Below, in pieces: positions 17,941 to 26,024 of a stretch of 64,000 nt of DNA (positions are counted from its first letter, which is position 1; every line of letters begins with the position of its first letter). The stretch spans positions 558,001-622,000 of the forward strand of contig JACKHM010000005.1 in NCBI GenBank assembly GCA_020638995.1, in the 5' to 3' direction. The notes under the pieces were generated by a model, which was not told the origin of the DNA, did not search any database, and worked only from the letters and a program-made list of their open reading frames with translations. Position numbers and translations under genes: made by a program. This stretch comes from Planctomycetaceae bacterium. GTDB taxonomy: Bacteria > Planctomycetota > Planctomycetia > Pirellulales > Pirellulaceae.

Positions 17941-19020
17941 TCAAGGCGTTGCCTCCGTTGCATCCTGTCGAGATGCACAAGATGCGATCACCTCCGGAAC
18001 TCGGTCCCTCGCCGCAAACATTGCTTGCTTCGCTTCTGCCTCCGTAAACCCGTGAGGCTTGGCTTCTGCAACAAACCAGCGTTGAAGGCGTGCCTTATCG
18101 AGTAGCGAACCTTGCTCCTTCATTAAGAACCGAAGCGCGTTGAAGTAAAGTTCGCGACAACGAGTCACGTTTCTCGATAGTTCGGGTTCGGGCCAACCGG
18201 CTTCTGGGGCACGTTGGGGATGGCAGTTCAACAATCGTCGGTGAAGGATACCGGGGCCACGTTCGCCGTAGATGCCCGACGACTCTTCAAACACGTCGAT
18301 CAGTGCTATGGCGTGCTGAGGCTCGACACGCTCTTTCAACGCGGCGAGCGGCGGTTGCCAGTCACCAAGCAGGCCGACAAGTCGCGTCTCGACTTCCCCC
18401 CACTTTCCACAACGCGCTGTCTGTAGTTGCTGCTTGAAGTGTTCTTGTACTTGTTCTTCTCTTTGTTCTTCTTCCTTATTAGGGAATTCCATTAAATGGA
18501 AATCGTTTCCATCTGGTGGAACTGGATTCCATGTGGTGGACGTAGTTTCTGCGTGGTGGAACTCCGTTCCATCTGATGGAATTTCGGGGCGTGTCTTCGC
18601 CCCAATCAACAGGCGGATCTGCGCCGTTTCGTAGCCCAGGATTTCGTAGAACTTGACTTGGTGTTCCACTCTCATTTGGTCAACCAAGTTCGAATAACAA
18701 ACTCGATACTTGCGACCAGTGGTCGGCCCTGAGTAACTCAGGAGATAGTCGTCGCTACAGGAACGCAATGCTTTTAGGAAAGCGGCTCGCTTACACTTCA
18801 CCCACTCCATCACTTCGTCGTCCGGCAATGTCCAAACCGGATCGTCTATCCTGTCGAGTCCGGCATGGAGCATCAGCTTCACCAAGAGTTTGTGTTCAAT
18901 GTTTGGCCGATCCAGGGCAATACACTTCAGCAAGTGATACTGCGCCGCCACGTGTTTACCCTTCCGTCCCTCCCTGATTGCATCCTCAATCGTCTTTTGC
19001 CTCCATGTGGGCTTTTCCAT
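17941..19020 (-). CDS. Putative replication initiator with internal iterons
   Basis: 359 residues. The N-terminal half (to about residue 145) is basic and helical (WRQKTIEDAIREGRKGKH; RKYRVCYSNLVDQMR). The middle, residues about 147-178, is encoded by five 20-bp DNA repeats. It is followed by a Glu/Gln-rich stretch (NKEEEQREEQVQEHFKQQ) encoded by a pyrimidine-rich, AT-rich tract, and then by a helical C-terminal domain. No known Rep family is recognised from the protein itself. The call rests on the DNA: iterons inside a gene next to a strand-asymmetric tract, as in lambda O. It starts 6 bases after the csrA stop, so it is probably co-translated with it. Confidence 0.45.
   Translation of the reverse strand: MEKPTWRQKTIEDAIREGRKGKHVAAQYHLLKCIALDRPNIEHKLLVKLMLHAGLDRIDDPVWTLPDDEVMEWVKCKRAAFLKALRSCSDDYLLSYSGPTTGRKYRVCYSNLVDQMRVEHQVKFYEILGYETAQIRLLIGAKTRPEIPSDGTEFHHAETTSTTWNPVPPDGNDFHLMEFPNKEEEQREEQVQEHFKQQLQTARCGKWGEVETRLVGLLGDWQPPLAALKERVEPQHAIALIDVFEESSGIYGERGPGILHRRLLNCHPQRAPEAGWPEPELSRNVTRCRELYFNALRFLMKEQGSLLDKARLQRWFVAEAKPHGFTEAEAKQAMFAARDRVPEVIASCASRQDATEATP
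18440..18581. other. Candidate replication origin: five 20-bp iterons and an adjacent pyrimidine-rich tract
   Basis: Five 15-bp inverted repeats of the form TTCCAT-NNN-ATGGAA start at 18487, 18507, 18527, 18547 and 18567, an exact 20-bp period. Copies 1 and 5 are the most symmetric, and copy 4 has drifted in its left half. Beside them, 18440-18486 is a run rich in T and C on the plus strand (TTCTTCTCTTTGTTCTTCTT and similar). The period is not a multiple of three, so it does not arise from a peptide repeat. Confidence 0.65.
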
Positions 19021-19026
19021 ATCGAA

Positions 19027-19209
19027 CTAACCTCCAACGGGTTCAAGTTGCTTCCGATCGTCGGTGGTGAGTTCGCTGCGTCGGACGTTGATTTCTGGCG
19101 GGGCTTCGATGCCGAGTTGGACGGAGCCGCATTTGAGGCGAACGACGACAATCCTGATGTTGTCGCCGATGTCGATCGACTGATCGGTTCTTCTGGTTAG
19201 GACTAACAT
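19027..19209 (-). CDS. csrA: CsrA/RsmA-family translational regulator
   Basis: 60 residues, the usual family size. MLVLTRRTDQSIDIGDNIRI is the canonical beta-1/beta-2 start, followed by VQLGIEAPPEINVRR with the RNA-contacting Arg residues near the end of the fifth strand. CsrA dimers bind GGA motifs in mRNA leaders and block or promote translation. The ATG overlaps the stop of the preceding winged-helix frame (ATGTTAG), and the gene ends 6 bases before the putative replication gene, so expression is translationally coupled. Presence on a mobile element suggests control of element or host mRNAs. Confidence 0.9.
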   Translation of the reverse strand: MLVLTRRTDQSIDIGDNIRIVVVRLKCGSVQLGIEAPPEINVRRSELTTDDRKQLEPVGG

Positions 19210-19519
19210 CCTTGTGATCTTCCTTTCTGGGTGACGATGAAGACTTCTTGGTTGCGACCGGATGAGGCGGGCCGTTCGCCTTGCCTTTCGATCAGTCCGA
19301 GCTTGACCAGTTCGTTACGGCGGGCGGTGACCGAGCTGGTTCGAATGTTGAGCGTGTCGGCCAATTCTTCGTTAGTGGCCCCGCGGCTGCCGCGCGGGAA
19401 GTGTCTGTCGAATTGGCTGGCGGCAGCGGGGCAGAAGTTGGCGTTCGACCGACCTCGCTGTCGAACAAAGCAAGCTGCGCTGGCTTGGCGGCGTCATGGG
19501 CGGTAGGATGTCTTTGCAC
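19203..19519 (-). pseudogene. Winged-helix DNA-binding gene with a frameshift
   Basis: It starts at a GTG (19519) with a strong AGGAGGA site. The first frame gives QRHPTAHDAAKPAQLALFD and, further on, ANSTDTSRAAAAG. The homology continues in another frame: GATNEELADTLNI, VTARRNELVKLGLIERQGER, SSGRNQEVFIV, ending at the TAG that overlaps the csrA start. The second part is a classical winged helix. The region between DTSRAAA and GATNEE is also shorter than I would expect. Either one indel has inactivated the gene or the assembly has an error at the GC-rich GCAGCCGCGGGGCC. Confidence 0.65.
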
Positions 19520-19544
19520 GATTGAAGCTTCCTCCTGAAGCGGA

Positions 19545-19580
19545 AAGTGAGGGCCAGCCAGGCAAGGCTGGCCCTCACTT
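19545..19580 (-). terminator. Strong hairpin in the csrA-operon leader
   Basis: A perfect 15-bp stem (19545-19559 with 19566-19580) with a 6-base loop. It lies between the HTH gene (stop 19583) and the GTG of the winged-helix frame. On the minus strand the stem is followed by only three T bases, so it may be an attenuator, an mRNA-processing structure or a weak terminator separating the two parts of the operon. Confidence 0.6.
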
Positions 19581-19582
19581 GT

Positions 19583-19789
19583 TTAGGCGGGCGTTTCCTC
19601 ACACGTTGGCAGCCATCCGCGTTCGCGAAGCGCGTCGACGATCTGGGGGAGCATTTCGCGTGGGATGGCCCGCTTGCCAGCGAATCGCATCGGTTCAGGT
19701 AGACGAGCGGATTCGAACAGCCGACGCACTTGCCACGTCTTCACACCGTACAAGTCCGCGACGTCGCTGGTTGAGTAGAAAGCTGGCAT
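19583..19789 (-). CDS. Small MerR/AlpA-type HTH protein
   Basis: 68 residues from MPAFYSTSDVADLYGVKTWQ, with GGAG about 8 bases upstream. The start at 19819 is rejected because it lacks a ribosome site. The helix-turn-helix is SDVADLYGVKTWQVRRLFE and the wing is RFAGKRAIPREMLPQI. Such short proteins are DNA-binding regulators or excisionases. Lying far from the integrase, this one is more likely a transcriptional regulator of the element, but a second directionality factor for the second recombinase is possible. Confidence 0.7.
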   Translation of the reverse strand: MPAFYSTSDVADLYGVKTWQVRRLFESARLPEPMRFAGKRAIPREMLPQIVDALRERGWLPTCEETPA

Positions 19790-19980
19790 GGTGAACTCCG
19801 TTGGAATCTGCATTTCCAATGAGTATTCACACGCGGAACTTGACGTAAACTTAGAACTCAGTTGCTGCGCAATTTTGGCGCGCCAATCTGACGTCCACGT
19901 TGTAAAACGAATGGTTCTTGACGCTCAACTTGACCATGAACTTCGGAAAGAAACTGCCCCGTTGCCGCTAGCGTGCGGCG

Positions 19981-21891
19981 CTAGAAATTGCGTTTTTGCA
20001 TACTCTTTAGCTTGCGAGTAACTGCTGCCCTCAGCACCGTTCTCGCCCTCGTCAGAGAGGCGACGGTTGTTTGTGATCTTTCCTCCTTTGTGCCCTCCTT
20101 CGCCCCCTTTTTGAAAGCGAGGACCACGTCGGCGGCAGTCTTACTTGGATCCCGACACCATTTCGCATCCACTTCAATCAAAGGTCTCTCCTGACCTCTC
20201 CACCCGCCGTTGCGATCGATCCAATCGAGTAATGCCTGAGTATCCATCGTGGCTACATCAGGAACATCGAAGCCGTGTGTTTCGGTTCCTGCAAAATCGA
20301 AGCCGGCATGGTCGTCGATACTCTCACCACGCCCAACGAACTCAATAGACTCAATTTCGGGCGGCAACACTGGGTTAGAGCCGACGACTTCTGGGGGCCC
20401 AAGACGTAATGACACTGAGTTTTCATCTTCAGTGGGTGAGGGCACAGAATCGAAACGTAACGCGGATAGGTCATCAAGGAACGGGGAGAGGGCAGCAGCC
20501 AGAGATGCCAATTGTCCGACGTTCGGTTCAGTGAAGAAGTTCAACTGTTGCATCATCGGGCTCAGCGTCATCTCCAGCCGTGTGGTCCACGAATCGGGAG
20601 CGACACCGAGTCGCGGGTAAATCCAGCGGTCGATGTTAGACGTCAACAGTACCTGAATGTCTGCGTAGGCGTACTGAGCATTGAGAACTACAGCATCTCG
20701 AACAAGCTCTGGCTCGTTGTCATCGAATTTGTTGAACTCTCTCCACTTCACAAATGTCGCGACGACTTCCCGCAGTTCTTTGATCGCATTCACAAGTGAA
20801 GTGATCATCAGCATGGGCGATCCGATTGAGCGAACCGCGGCACGTTCGTTCGCGACTTCAAGATGCCAAGTGAGAATCCGCAGTTCATCACCATGATCGA
20901 GCAGCCAATCATCCTCGTCTGCACTCAACAAGATCGAAGCCACGCGATCAACATACGGCAGTGCGTGCCATTTGTTCCCGTCCTGTTCCAGCCGCTCGCC
21001 AATTTTACGTTGAAGCTCGTGAAGTCTTGGAAGGTCGGATTCAATCGACGACATAAACTGTCGTCGGCACAACTCAGATGCCAACACAGTGAAGTCGGTT
21101 AGCGGTGAAAAAGCAAACCGCGGCGAACTGAGGCTCAAGGCACTCGCCAGGATTCTTAAGTCGTAGAGCGAGTCGGCTTCAACAGACTCTAGCGAGCGTT
21201 GAAGTGAAACAGTTTGGTCCTGTGGTTCAGAGACATGCAAACGCGTAGTTTCATTTGCCTCTGTTTCGTCACAAACTGTGGATTTGAGCAGGGAAAAGTT
21301 CATGTCCCATACGATGGGACCGCCGTCTAGTTCAAACGGAAGACGATGACGGCCTTGCTCACGTTGTGCAACACGGGCAAATTCTCTGATGATGGTATTC
21401 CGCAGACGCGGGTGTTCCAGGGACTTTAGAAATGCAAGTTCTTCGACTAGCAAGCTTTGGCTCTCTTCACGCTCGAGCCCGAATGTGAATGGGTCGTCAC
21501 CAAGACACACGTCGTTAAAATCAGCCTCCGACACACCGAAGCACCCCTTAAAGATGGCCCGCCAGCATTTATTAGCCACCTGCACTGACGCCACGTGTGC
21601 GCTCGTCACGGTAATGCCGCAAATTGAAAAGTCACCTGGTGAATTCGCCGCGATGTTAATGCGAATCGACTCTGAGACCCTACAGGCTTCTGTTAGGTGT
21701 TGCCGAAAAAGCAAGAATGAACTGTGAACAAACTCGGTCAGGAAAGTCTCTTGTCTGTCGACCCACCCTTGCAACGAGTGTGCATATTCTGCAAGCCATA
21801 GGGCTCTTCGGTTGAACCGCTCGAGGTCCGTGCTTGCTTCAACAATCGTCTTTTCAAGACGTTCAAGCTCGTGAGTGGTCCAAACTTCCAC
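19981..21891 (-). CDS. Large element protein of unknown function (636 aa)
   Basis: It starts at GTG 21891 with AAAGGAG 6 bases upstream; an ATG 28 codons further up has no such signal. The protein is mostly helical with alternating charge (THELERLEKTIVEASTDLER; NAIKELREVVATFVKWREF). It lacks membrane segments and any motif I recognise; no Walker A, DEXD or HNH motif is visible. The last ~35 residues are strongly basic (TRARTVLRAAVTRKLKS), which could bind nucleic acid. It is transcribed with parB, so a role in maintenance or replication of the element is conceivable, but nothing proves it. Confidence 0.6.
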   Translation of the reverse strand: MEVWTTHELERLEKTIVEASTDLERFNRRALWLAEYAHSLQGWVDRQETFLTEFVHSSFLLFRQHLTEACRVSESIRINIAANSPGDFSICGITVTSAHVASVQVANKCWRAIFKGCFGVSEADFNDVCLGDDPFTFGLEREESQSLLVEELAFLKSLEHPRLRNTIIREFARVAQREQGRHRLPFELDGGPIVWDMNFSLLKSTVCDETEANETTRLHVSEPQDQTVSLQRSLESVEADSLYDLRILASALSLSSPRFAFSPLTDFTVLASELCRRQFMSSIESDLPRLHELQRKIGERLEQDGNKWHALPYVDRVASILLSADEDDWLLDHGDELRILTWHLEVANERAAVRSIGSPMLMITSLVNAIKELREVVATFVKWREFNKFDDNEPELVRDAVVLNAQYAYADIQVLLTSNIDRWIYPRLGVAPDSWTTRLEMTLSPMMQQLNFFTEPNVGQLASLAAALSPFLDDLSALRFDSVPSPTEDENSVSLRLGPPEVVGSNPVLPPEIESIEFVGRGESIDDHAGFDFAGTETHGFDVPDVATMDTQALLDWIDRNGGWRGQERPLIEVDAKWCRDPSKTAADVVLAFKKGAKEGTKEERSQTTVASLTRARTVLRAAVTRKLKSMQKRNF

Positions 21892-22007
21892 TGTCACTCC
21901 TTTGGTCAGTGACACCTTTGGAAGAGAGAAAACAGCACGGCGGGCCGGCCAAAGGTTTCCGGGCTTCGGGAGCAACCCCTAGCCGTGCTGTGTTCGATTC
22001 TACGATG

Positions 22008-22895
22008 TCATACCGATGGCTCAAGGGAGTCAACCTGCTTGGACGTTTGTTTCTTCAATTCGGCGAGCAACACGTCGACGAGCTCCCGCAACAGCAACAA
22101 AGCATCGCGATCATTTCGCAGTGGCTCGATGATCGGAAGATAAGGCTTGAAACGCGTCCAGTCCGGCGCGGCGTCCGTTCGCGATTGGCGATCGCCGGCG
22201 GCAGCGCGGGGCCCGTCCAGACCTTTGCTTTCGATCGACGGTGCGGAATCCAGATCGTCGAAGCAAGCCGCAACGTACTCGGCTCGCTCTTGAAACTCGT
22301 CACGCGTTCGCCACAGATCCGGGTTCGAATCCAGGTCGTCTTCAATCGCGGCGATGACATGCGCCCGGTCGAGAAATCGCAACAGGTAGCGGGCCTTGGT
22401 CTCAGATATTTCCCCGGCAATAACCCGTTGCTTGATGTGTTCGGGCAGCTTCAATAACCGCCTCAAGTTGGTCGACCAGGTGTCTTTGTGCCCGAACGTC
22501 TGGCCGATCTGCTTGTTGGTCATGCCGGCACGTCCGCATGTTTCCAGGTACTCGGCTTTCTCGATGAGGTTCCAGTCGGCACGGTTCAGATTCTCGATGC
22601 CGACGACCTTCAACGCGCCGACGTCGTTCAGGTCGAGTACTCGAGCTTCGATCGTTCGCCAGCCCAGCAACCGAGCTGCCCGGAGACGGCGTTCTCCAAA
22701 GCACAGTTCCCAGTGTTTCGAGCCCGTCGACGCCCGGACGCCAATCGGCTGCAGCAGGTCGAATTCACTCATCGACTGAGCCAGCCGTCTGAGCTTGGCT
22801 TCGTCGAAGTCTTTACGGGGCTGGCCGGCGGCGGCTCCGATGTCGTCGAGTTTGACACGGATCGTTTCAATGTTGGTTCCGGTGGTTGCGATCAT
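22008..22895 (-). CDS. parB: ParB/Spo0J-family partition protein
   Basis: 295 residues. The ParB N-terminal CTPase domain is clear: QPRKDF, LLQPIGVR, and the CTP-binding box GERRLRAARLLG (67-78). A central HTH domain follows (MTNKQIGQTFGHKDTWSTNLRRL), with ISETKARYLLRF after it. The C-terminal ~80 residues would form the dimer or element-specific part. ParB normally loads on parS sites and works with ParA to segregate DNA. No ParA-like Walker ATPase gene is present in the element. It may therefore use the host ParA or act as a regulator. Confidence 0.85.
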   Translation of the reverse strand: MIATTGTNIETIRVKLDDIGAAAGQPRKDFDEAKLRRLAQSMSEFDLLQPIGVRASTGSKHWELCFGERRLRAARLLGWRTIEARVLDLNDVGALKVVGIENLNRADWNLIEKAEYLETCGRAGMTNKQIGQTFGHKDTWSTNLRRLLKLPEHIKQRVIAGEISETKARYLLRFLDRAHVIAAIEDDLDSNPDLWRTRDEFQERAEYVAACFDDLDSAPSIESKGLDGPRAAAGDRQSRTDAAPDWTRFKPYLPIIEPLRNDRDALLLLRELVDVLLAELKKQTSKQVDSLEPSV

Positions 22896-22937
22896 TGGGA
22901 AGTTCTCGTTTGGTAACGGGTGGTTTTGAAACTTGCG

Positions 22938-23192
22938 TTAGATTGCCGAGGTTGACGCCTGCCTGGGCAATGGTACTTCCGGTACGGGCACGTCTGGCAC
23001 TGGCCCCGTCAACGGCCACGTTCCCCGTTCGTGGGTCGGTACGGAGTCGTACCCGTCGTACCAATCCTGCCTTTCGGCTTCGTTTTTCGCGCAGCACAGG
23101 AAGCGGAAGCAACCGCGTCTGGCGGCGTGCTGGCCGTGTTCGAAAGCGGTCGTTTCAGTGGTCAAAGTTTTGGTTCCTTGTTTGTGGGACAC
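22938..23192 (-). CDS. Rmf/CrpP-like small protein
   Basis: 84 residues. The pattern AFEHGQHAARRG, a Cys-rich stretch (FRFLCCAKN), then ERQDWYDGYDS resembles the ribosome modulation factor/CrpP fold (A..G..A...G....CPY...ER..W..G). The C-terminal 30 residues are Pro/Val-rich and probably disordered. Rmf silences 100S ribosomes in stationary phase; many mobile elements carry short homologues of unproven role. The CPY core is replaced by CCAK here, so the assignment is tentative. The start overlaps the end of the 165-residue gene by 31 bases. Confidence 0.45.
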   Translation of the reverse strand: MSHKQGTKTLTTETTAFEHGQHAARRGCFRFLCCAKNEAERQDWYDGYDSVPTHERGTWPLTGPVPDVPVPEVPLPRQASTSAI

Positions 23193-23659
23193 GGGGAAAC
23201 CGGGGCAATCGAATTCGTGATCACTGGGGCGAGCGTTTCGCGATCGGCAAGCACGAAGCGTGTCCAGGCTCGCCGATCGTCCGACCAGCCGGTCGCGATC
23301 GTGACGACGTGGTTCTCATCGAGCCAGGTCGCCGTGTCGTCGAATGACGAAAGGGCCTCGCTCGGACGCCCGAAAGCATGGAGCAACGCAACGCCAGGCC
23401 TCCAAGGAACCGCGCCGACGTAGTTCAACCGATACCACGTCGCCGGCTGTTCGTGTTGAACGCCGCGGCGTTCCATCTCGGCGAGACATTGAATGAGTCC
23501 GGGCAATGAGCCGCGTTCGCGATGCAACCATTTGGCGAGCGATTGGCCCGTCTGACGATCGACGTGGCGCTGAACAGCCCCGGCGTCGCCGGGACTAAAC
23601 AACCAGGGGAGCGGCGTGGCAAGCATAAAGCCGCGGCGGGTGATTTCGAACGTCTTCAT
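23162..23659 (-). CDS. Hypothetical element protein (165 aa)
   Basis: The ATG overlaps the stop of the second recombinase (23656), indicating translational coupling. The sequence starts MKTFEITRRGFMLATPLPWL, which superficially resembles a Tat signal, but the following region is soluble and helical (GAVQRHVDRQTGQSLAKWL). The C-terminal half has an alternating beta pattern (VALLHAFGRPSEALSSFDDT; HVVTIATGWSDDRRAW). No family is recognised. Association with the recombinase suggests a helper role, without direct proof. Confidence 0.5.
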   Translation of the reverse strand: MKTFEITRRGFMLATPLPWLFSPGDAGAVQRHVDRQTGQSLAKWLHRERGSLPGLIQCLAEMERRGVQHEQPATWYRLNYVGAVPWRPGVALLHAFGRPSEALSSFDDTATWLDENHVVTIATGWSDDRRAWTRFVLADRETLAPVITNSIAPVSPCPTNKEPKL

Positions 23660-25134
23660 GACTTACCCCCTTTAGGATCAACCTGAGGCCTGGGAAGAAT
23701 GCTCGATGCGTCATGCGTCGATGTGAAACGTGGATCGATGTAGCCCTTCGTGATCGTCTCGGAGCTGTGGCCAAGTTGGTGACTTGCCGCGCCGGCTCCC
23801 GCGGCGATGGCAATCTGCGTTGCCGTGGTGCGCCGGATCTTGTGAAACTTGTCACGCGGTCCGCTCGGCAGTCCCGCGCGGTGTAGGATCTTTCCGTAGA
23901 CTCTCCAGATCTGCGATGAGCGTGAACCACCCGGCCACGGAAAGAGTAGCTGCCTCGCTGGGCGCCAGATTTCATGAATTGCGTCGATCGTCTGATTCGA
24001 CAGACGAAAGTTCTGCTCGGCATTTTGCTTCTGATGGTCCGCCGGTACAAACAGCCACCGTTCGGACAAATCGACGTGCTCTCGCTCGAGCATTAAGGCG
24101 GCGTTTTTGCGCAGGCCCGTATCGTAGATCGTGAGAATCAAAGCTTGCCACCACTTCGCTGCAGGGATCGTCCCGACGTAGCCGGTTTCCTCTTGGCATG
24201 ACGCCAAAATCATTCCGATCTGTGCTACGGACCAGGCCCGTGGTTGCCGCTTGGGAATGGGGAGCAATTCAACTTGCGGAAGTGTATCGATCAACTTCCT
24301 TTTGTAAGCAAACCGCCACAACGCAAGGATGTGACGCAACGAGCTGTTTGCAGTTTGCGCCGAAAGGTCCCCTTCCAGCAGTCGGGAAATGTGACTGCTC
24401 ACCAAGTCGTCGGACAACTCGCAGACAAGAACGCTTCGTCCCACGTGGCGACACAGTCGCCTCACGATTTGGATGTAACTATCGACCGTGGTTTGTGGGC
24501 GGTCGATCAGCCTGATCGGCTTGTACACTTCATGAAAGAATCGCCATAGGGACCCTTCGACGTCCAACGCCTTGTCGATGTTGCCGACGGGCTCGGCTTC
24601 GTGTGGCCGCTTGCCGGATTGCTTCTCGCACACGCCCGGCCTCGCCGCGCGAACAACGCGACGCAGATAGGCCCGGTAATGGCGGACCGTCTCGTATAGG
24701 AGACCGTCGCAAATTGCCCATTCGCAGAAGCGATCGATCAACCGCTCGTTGCATTCGCCGATAGACACGTCCCGTCTCGCGAACTCGCACAGCTTGGCAA
24801 TCGCCTTTTCGTACTCGCGGCGCGTGAAGTGGGACTTACTTCGTAAGTTGGCAGGTTCAAAGATGTGATGATAGTAACGAGCAAGGCTGTTGCGCCGCGC
24901 GTGGCTGATCAGTCGCAGCGGCTGGGGATTCGAGTCGACTCGTGTGATCCGCGTGTACTTCCAGCCGGTTCCCGATTTTCTTCGCGCGATCCAATCGGCC
25001 GAGATACCCTCGCTGGGGTCTACCGATCGGTGGTCCAGAATTCGACTGCCGTTGACGTCCCACACGGGCGCTTCGCAGATCGCGCAGAGTTCGTTGAGAT
25101 TCGGGCGGCGGTGCCATTGCGTAGCTTCGGACAT
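23656..25134 (-). CDS. Second tyrosine recombinase of the element
   Basis: 492 residues from MSEATQWHRRPN, with GGAGG 5 bases upstream. The C-terminal catalytic residues are Arg342 (YDTGLRKNA), a candidate Lys369, His431 and Arg434 (HKIRRTTA), His456 (LGHSSETITK) and Tyr465 (KGYID). The N-terminus has a CAICE pair and a long core-binding region. It is not next to an attachment site, unlike the recombinase at the left end. It could resolve replicon dimers, act with a different target, or be a host-range alternative. It heads the long minus-strand gene run. Confidence 0.9.
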   Translation of the reverse strand: MSEATQWHRRPNLNELCAICEAPVWDVNGSRILDHRSVDPSEGISADWIARRKSGTGWKYTRITRVDSNPQPLRLISHARRNSLARYYHHIFEPANLRSKSHFTRREYEKAIAKLCEFARRDVSIGECNERLIDRFCEWAICDGLLYETVRHYRAYLRRVVRAARPGVCEKQSGKRPHEAEPVGNIDKALDVEGSLWRFFHEVYKPIRLIDRPQTTVDSYIQIVRRLCRHVGRSVLVCELSDDLVSSHISRLLEGDLSAQTANSSLRHILALWRFAYKRKLIDTLPQVELLPIPKRQPRAWSVAQIGMILASCQEETGYVGTIPAAKWWQALILTIYDTGLRKNAALMLEREHVDLSERWLFVPADHQKQNAEQNFRLSNQTIDAIHEIWRPARQLLFPWPGGSRSSQIWRVYGKILHRAGLPSGPRDKFHKIRRTTATQIAIAAGAGAASHQLGHSSETITKGYIDPRFTSTHDASSILPRPQVDPKGGKS

Positions 25135-25622
25135 GATGACCTCCGGGTGCGACCAGCAGAACGAACCGACCTTGAACCGTCCACACAATTCGTGGCGGCG
25201 GGGCTTGTTCGCTCCGACGGGCCGACAAGAAAGACCGCAGGCCCGGCTACTCGGTTAGAAAGTGGCGAGTGAACACCACCTGCGAAGCCTTGCTCCCCGG
25301 CAACCCGGATCAACGCTTGAGAATCGCACCAAGTAGTCGGGCCTACGGCCTGAGTACAGAAGCTCATCAACATCCCTTTCACTCGTTCGGGTTTCTAAGC
25401 CCGGTTGCCCGATGTGAGCAACGCGAATCAGGATACCGGGGAGCTGGCCCGCAAGCAACCCAAGTGAAAGGGCTGGTTGAAGGGGACCGGGGAGCCACGT
25501 CGGGTGCCGATCGTGCGTTACGCACAATCCTCGCGAACGCTTATTGAGACAAACCGTCGGTTGTTGAGATTGAGGGCGACTCGGGGCGTGAAATCCGGCG
25601 AACGACGATATACTCGAATCTC
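25135..25622. other. 488-base divergent intergenic region inside the element
   Basis: No gene is recognised. It separates the minus-strand maintenance run from the plus-strand cargo and should contain both promoters. Several GGGGA and GGAG motifs occur on the plus strand (for example around 25435-25495), the core of CsrA sites, but short GGA motifs are expected by chance here. Confidence 0.4.
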
Positions 25623-26024
25623 ATGGACGCCCAAACATCAACTGACGTTAAGGCCGCGATCCTGGAATACGCCAGGCGTCGCTTTAGCGATTCTTCCGAC
25701 TGGTTAAAGTATGCGAGTGTCGTTGAAGAGCATTGCAATCTGATGCTTGGAGCCGACGCAGCGGCTCGATTCTTTCGAGATCCAGAGTTCCGCGAAGTTC
25801 GCGACATGATTGTTCAGCTGGCCCTGGAACACTCCTGCCATCGGCCAACTCGAATGATCACCGTGCGTCTGCCGCGAGAGTTGCACGATGCACTGAAGAG
25901 TGAAGCCAATGGCCGGCAGACGAGCCTGAATCGGCTCTGCATCGCGAAACTGTTGACGTCCATCGATGCGACTGCCAACCGGGTTCCACTTACGCTTAAT
26001 GCGGCGGCGTCCCGGAACATCTAG
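25623..26024 (+). CDS. Ribbon-helix-helix protein (HicB-C/CopG-like domain)
   Basis: 133 residues. The N-terminal 75 residues are helical with no recognised motif. Residues about 83-118 form a ribbon-helix-helix DNA-binding domain: TRMITVRLPRELHDALKSEA for the strand and first helix, then TSLNRLCIAKLL for the second. Such domains are found in HicB antitoxins and plasmid copy or partition repressors. No HicA toxin is beside it. As the first gene of the plus-strand run it may be the regulator of the cargo. Confidence 0.65.
   Translation: MDAQTSTDVKAAILEYARRRFSDSSDWLKYASVVEEHCNLMLGADAAARFFRDPEFREVRDMIVQLALEHSCHRPTRMITVRLPRELHDALKSEANGRQTSLNRLCIAKLLTSIDATANRVPLTLNAAASRNI

Noticed and set aside
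18487..18581. The 20-bp repeats as a CRISPR array
   Set aside because: Period of 20 with no unique spacers of 30-40 bases, each unit palindromic, and inside a gene.
25255..25527. Small minus-strand gene upstream of the second recombinase
   Set aside because: No start signal and no protein-like pattern; more likely a promoter region.
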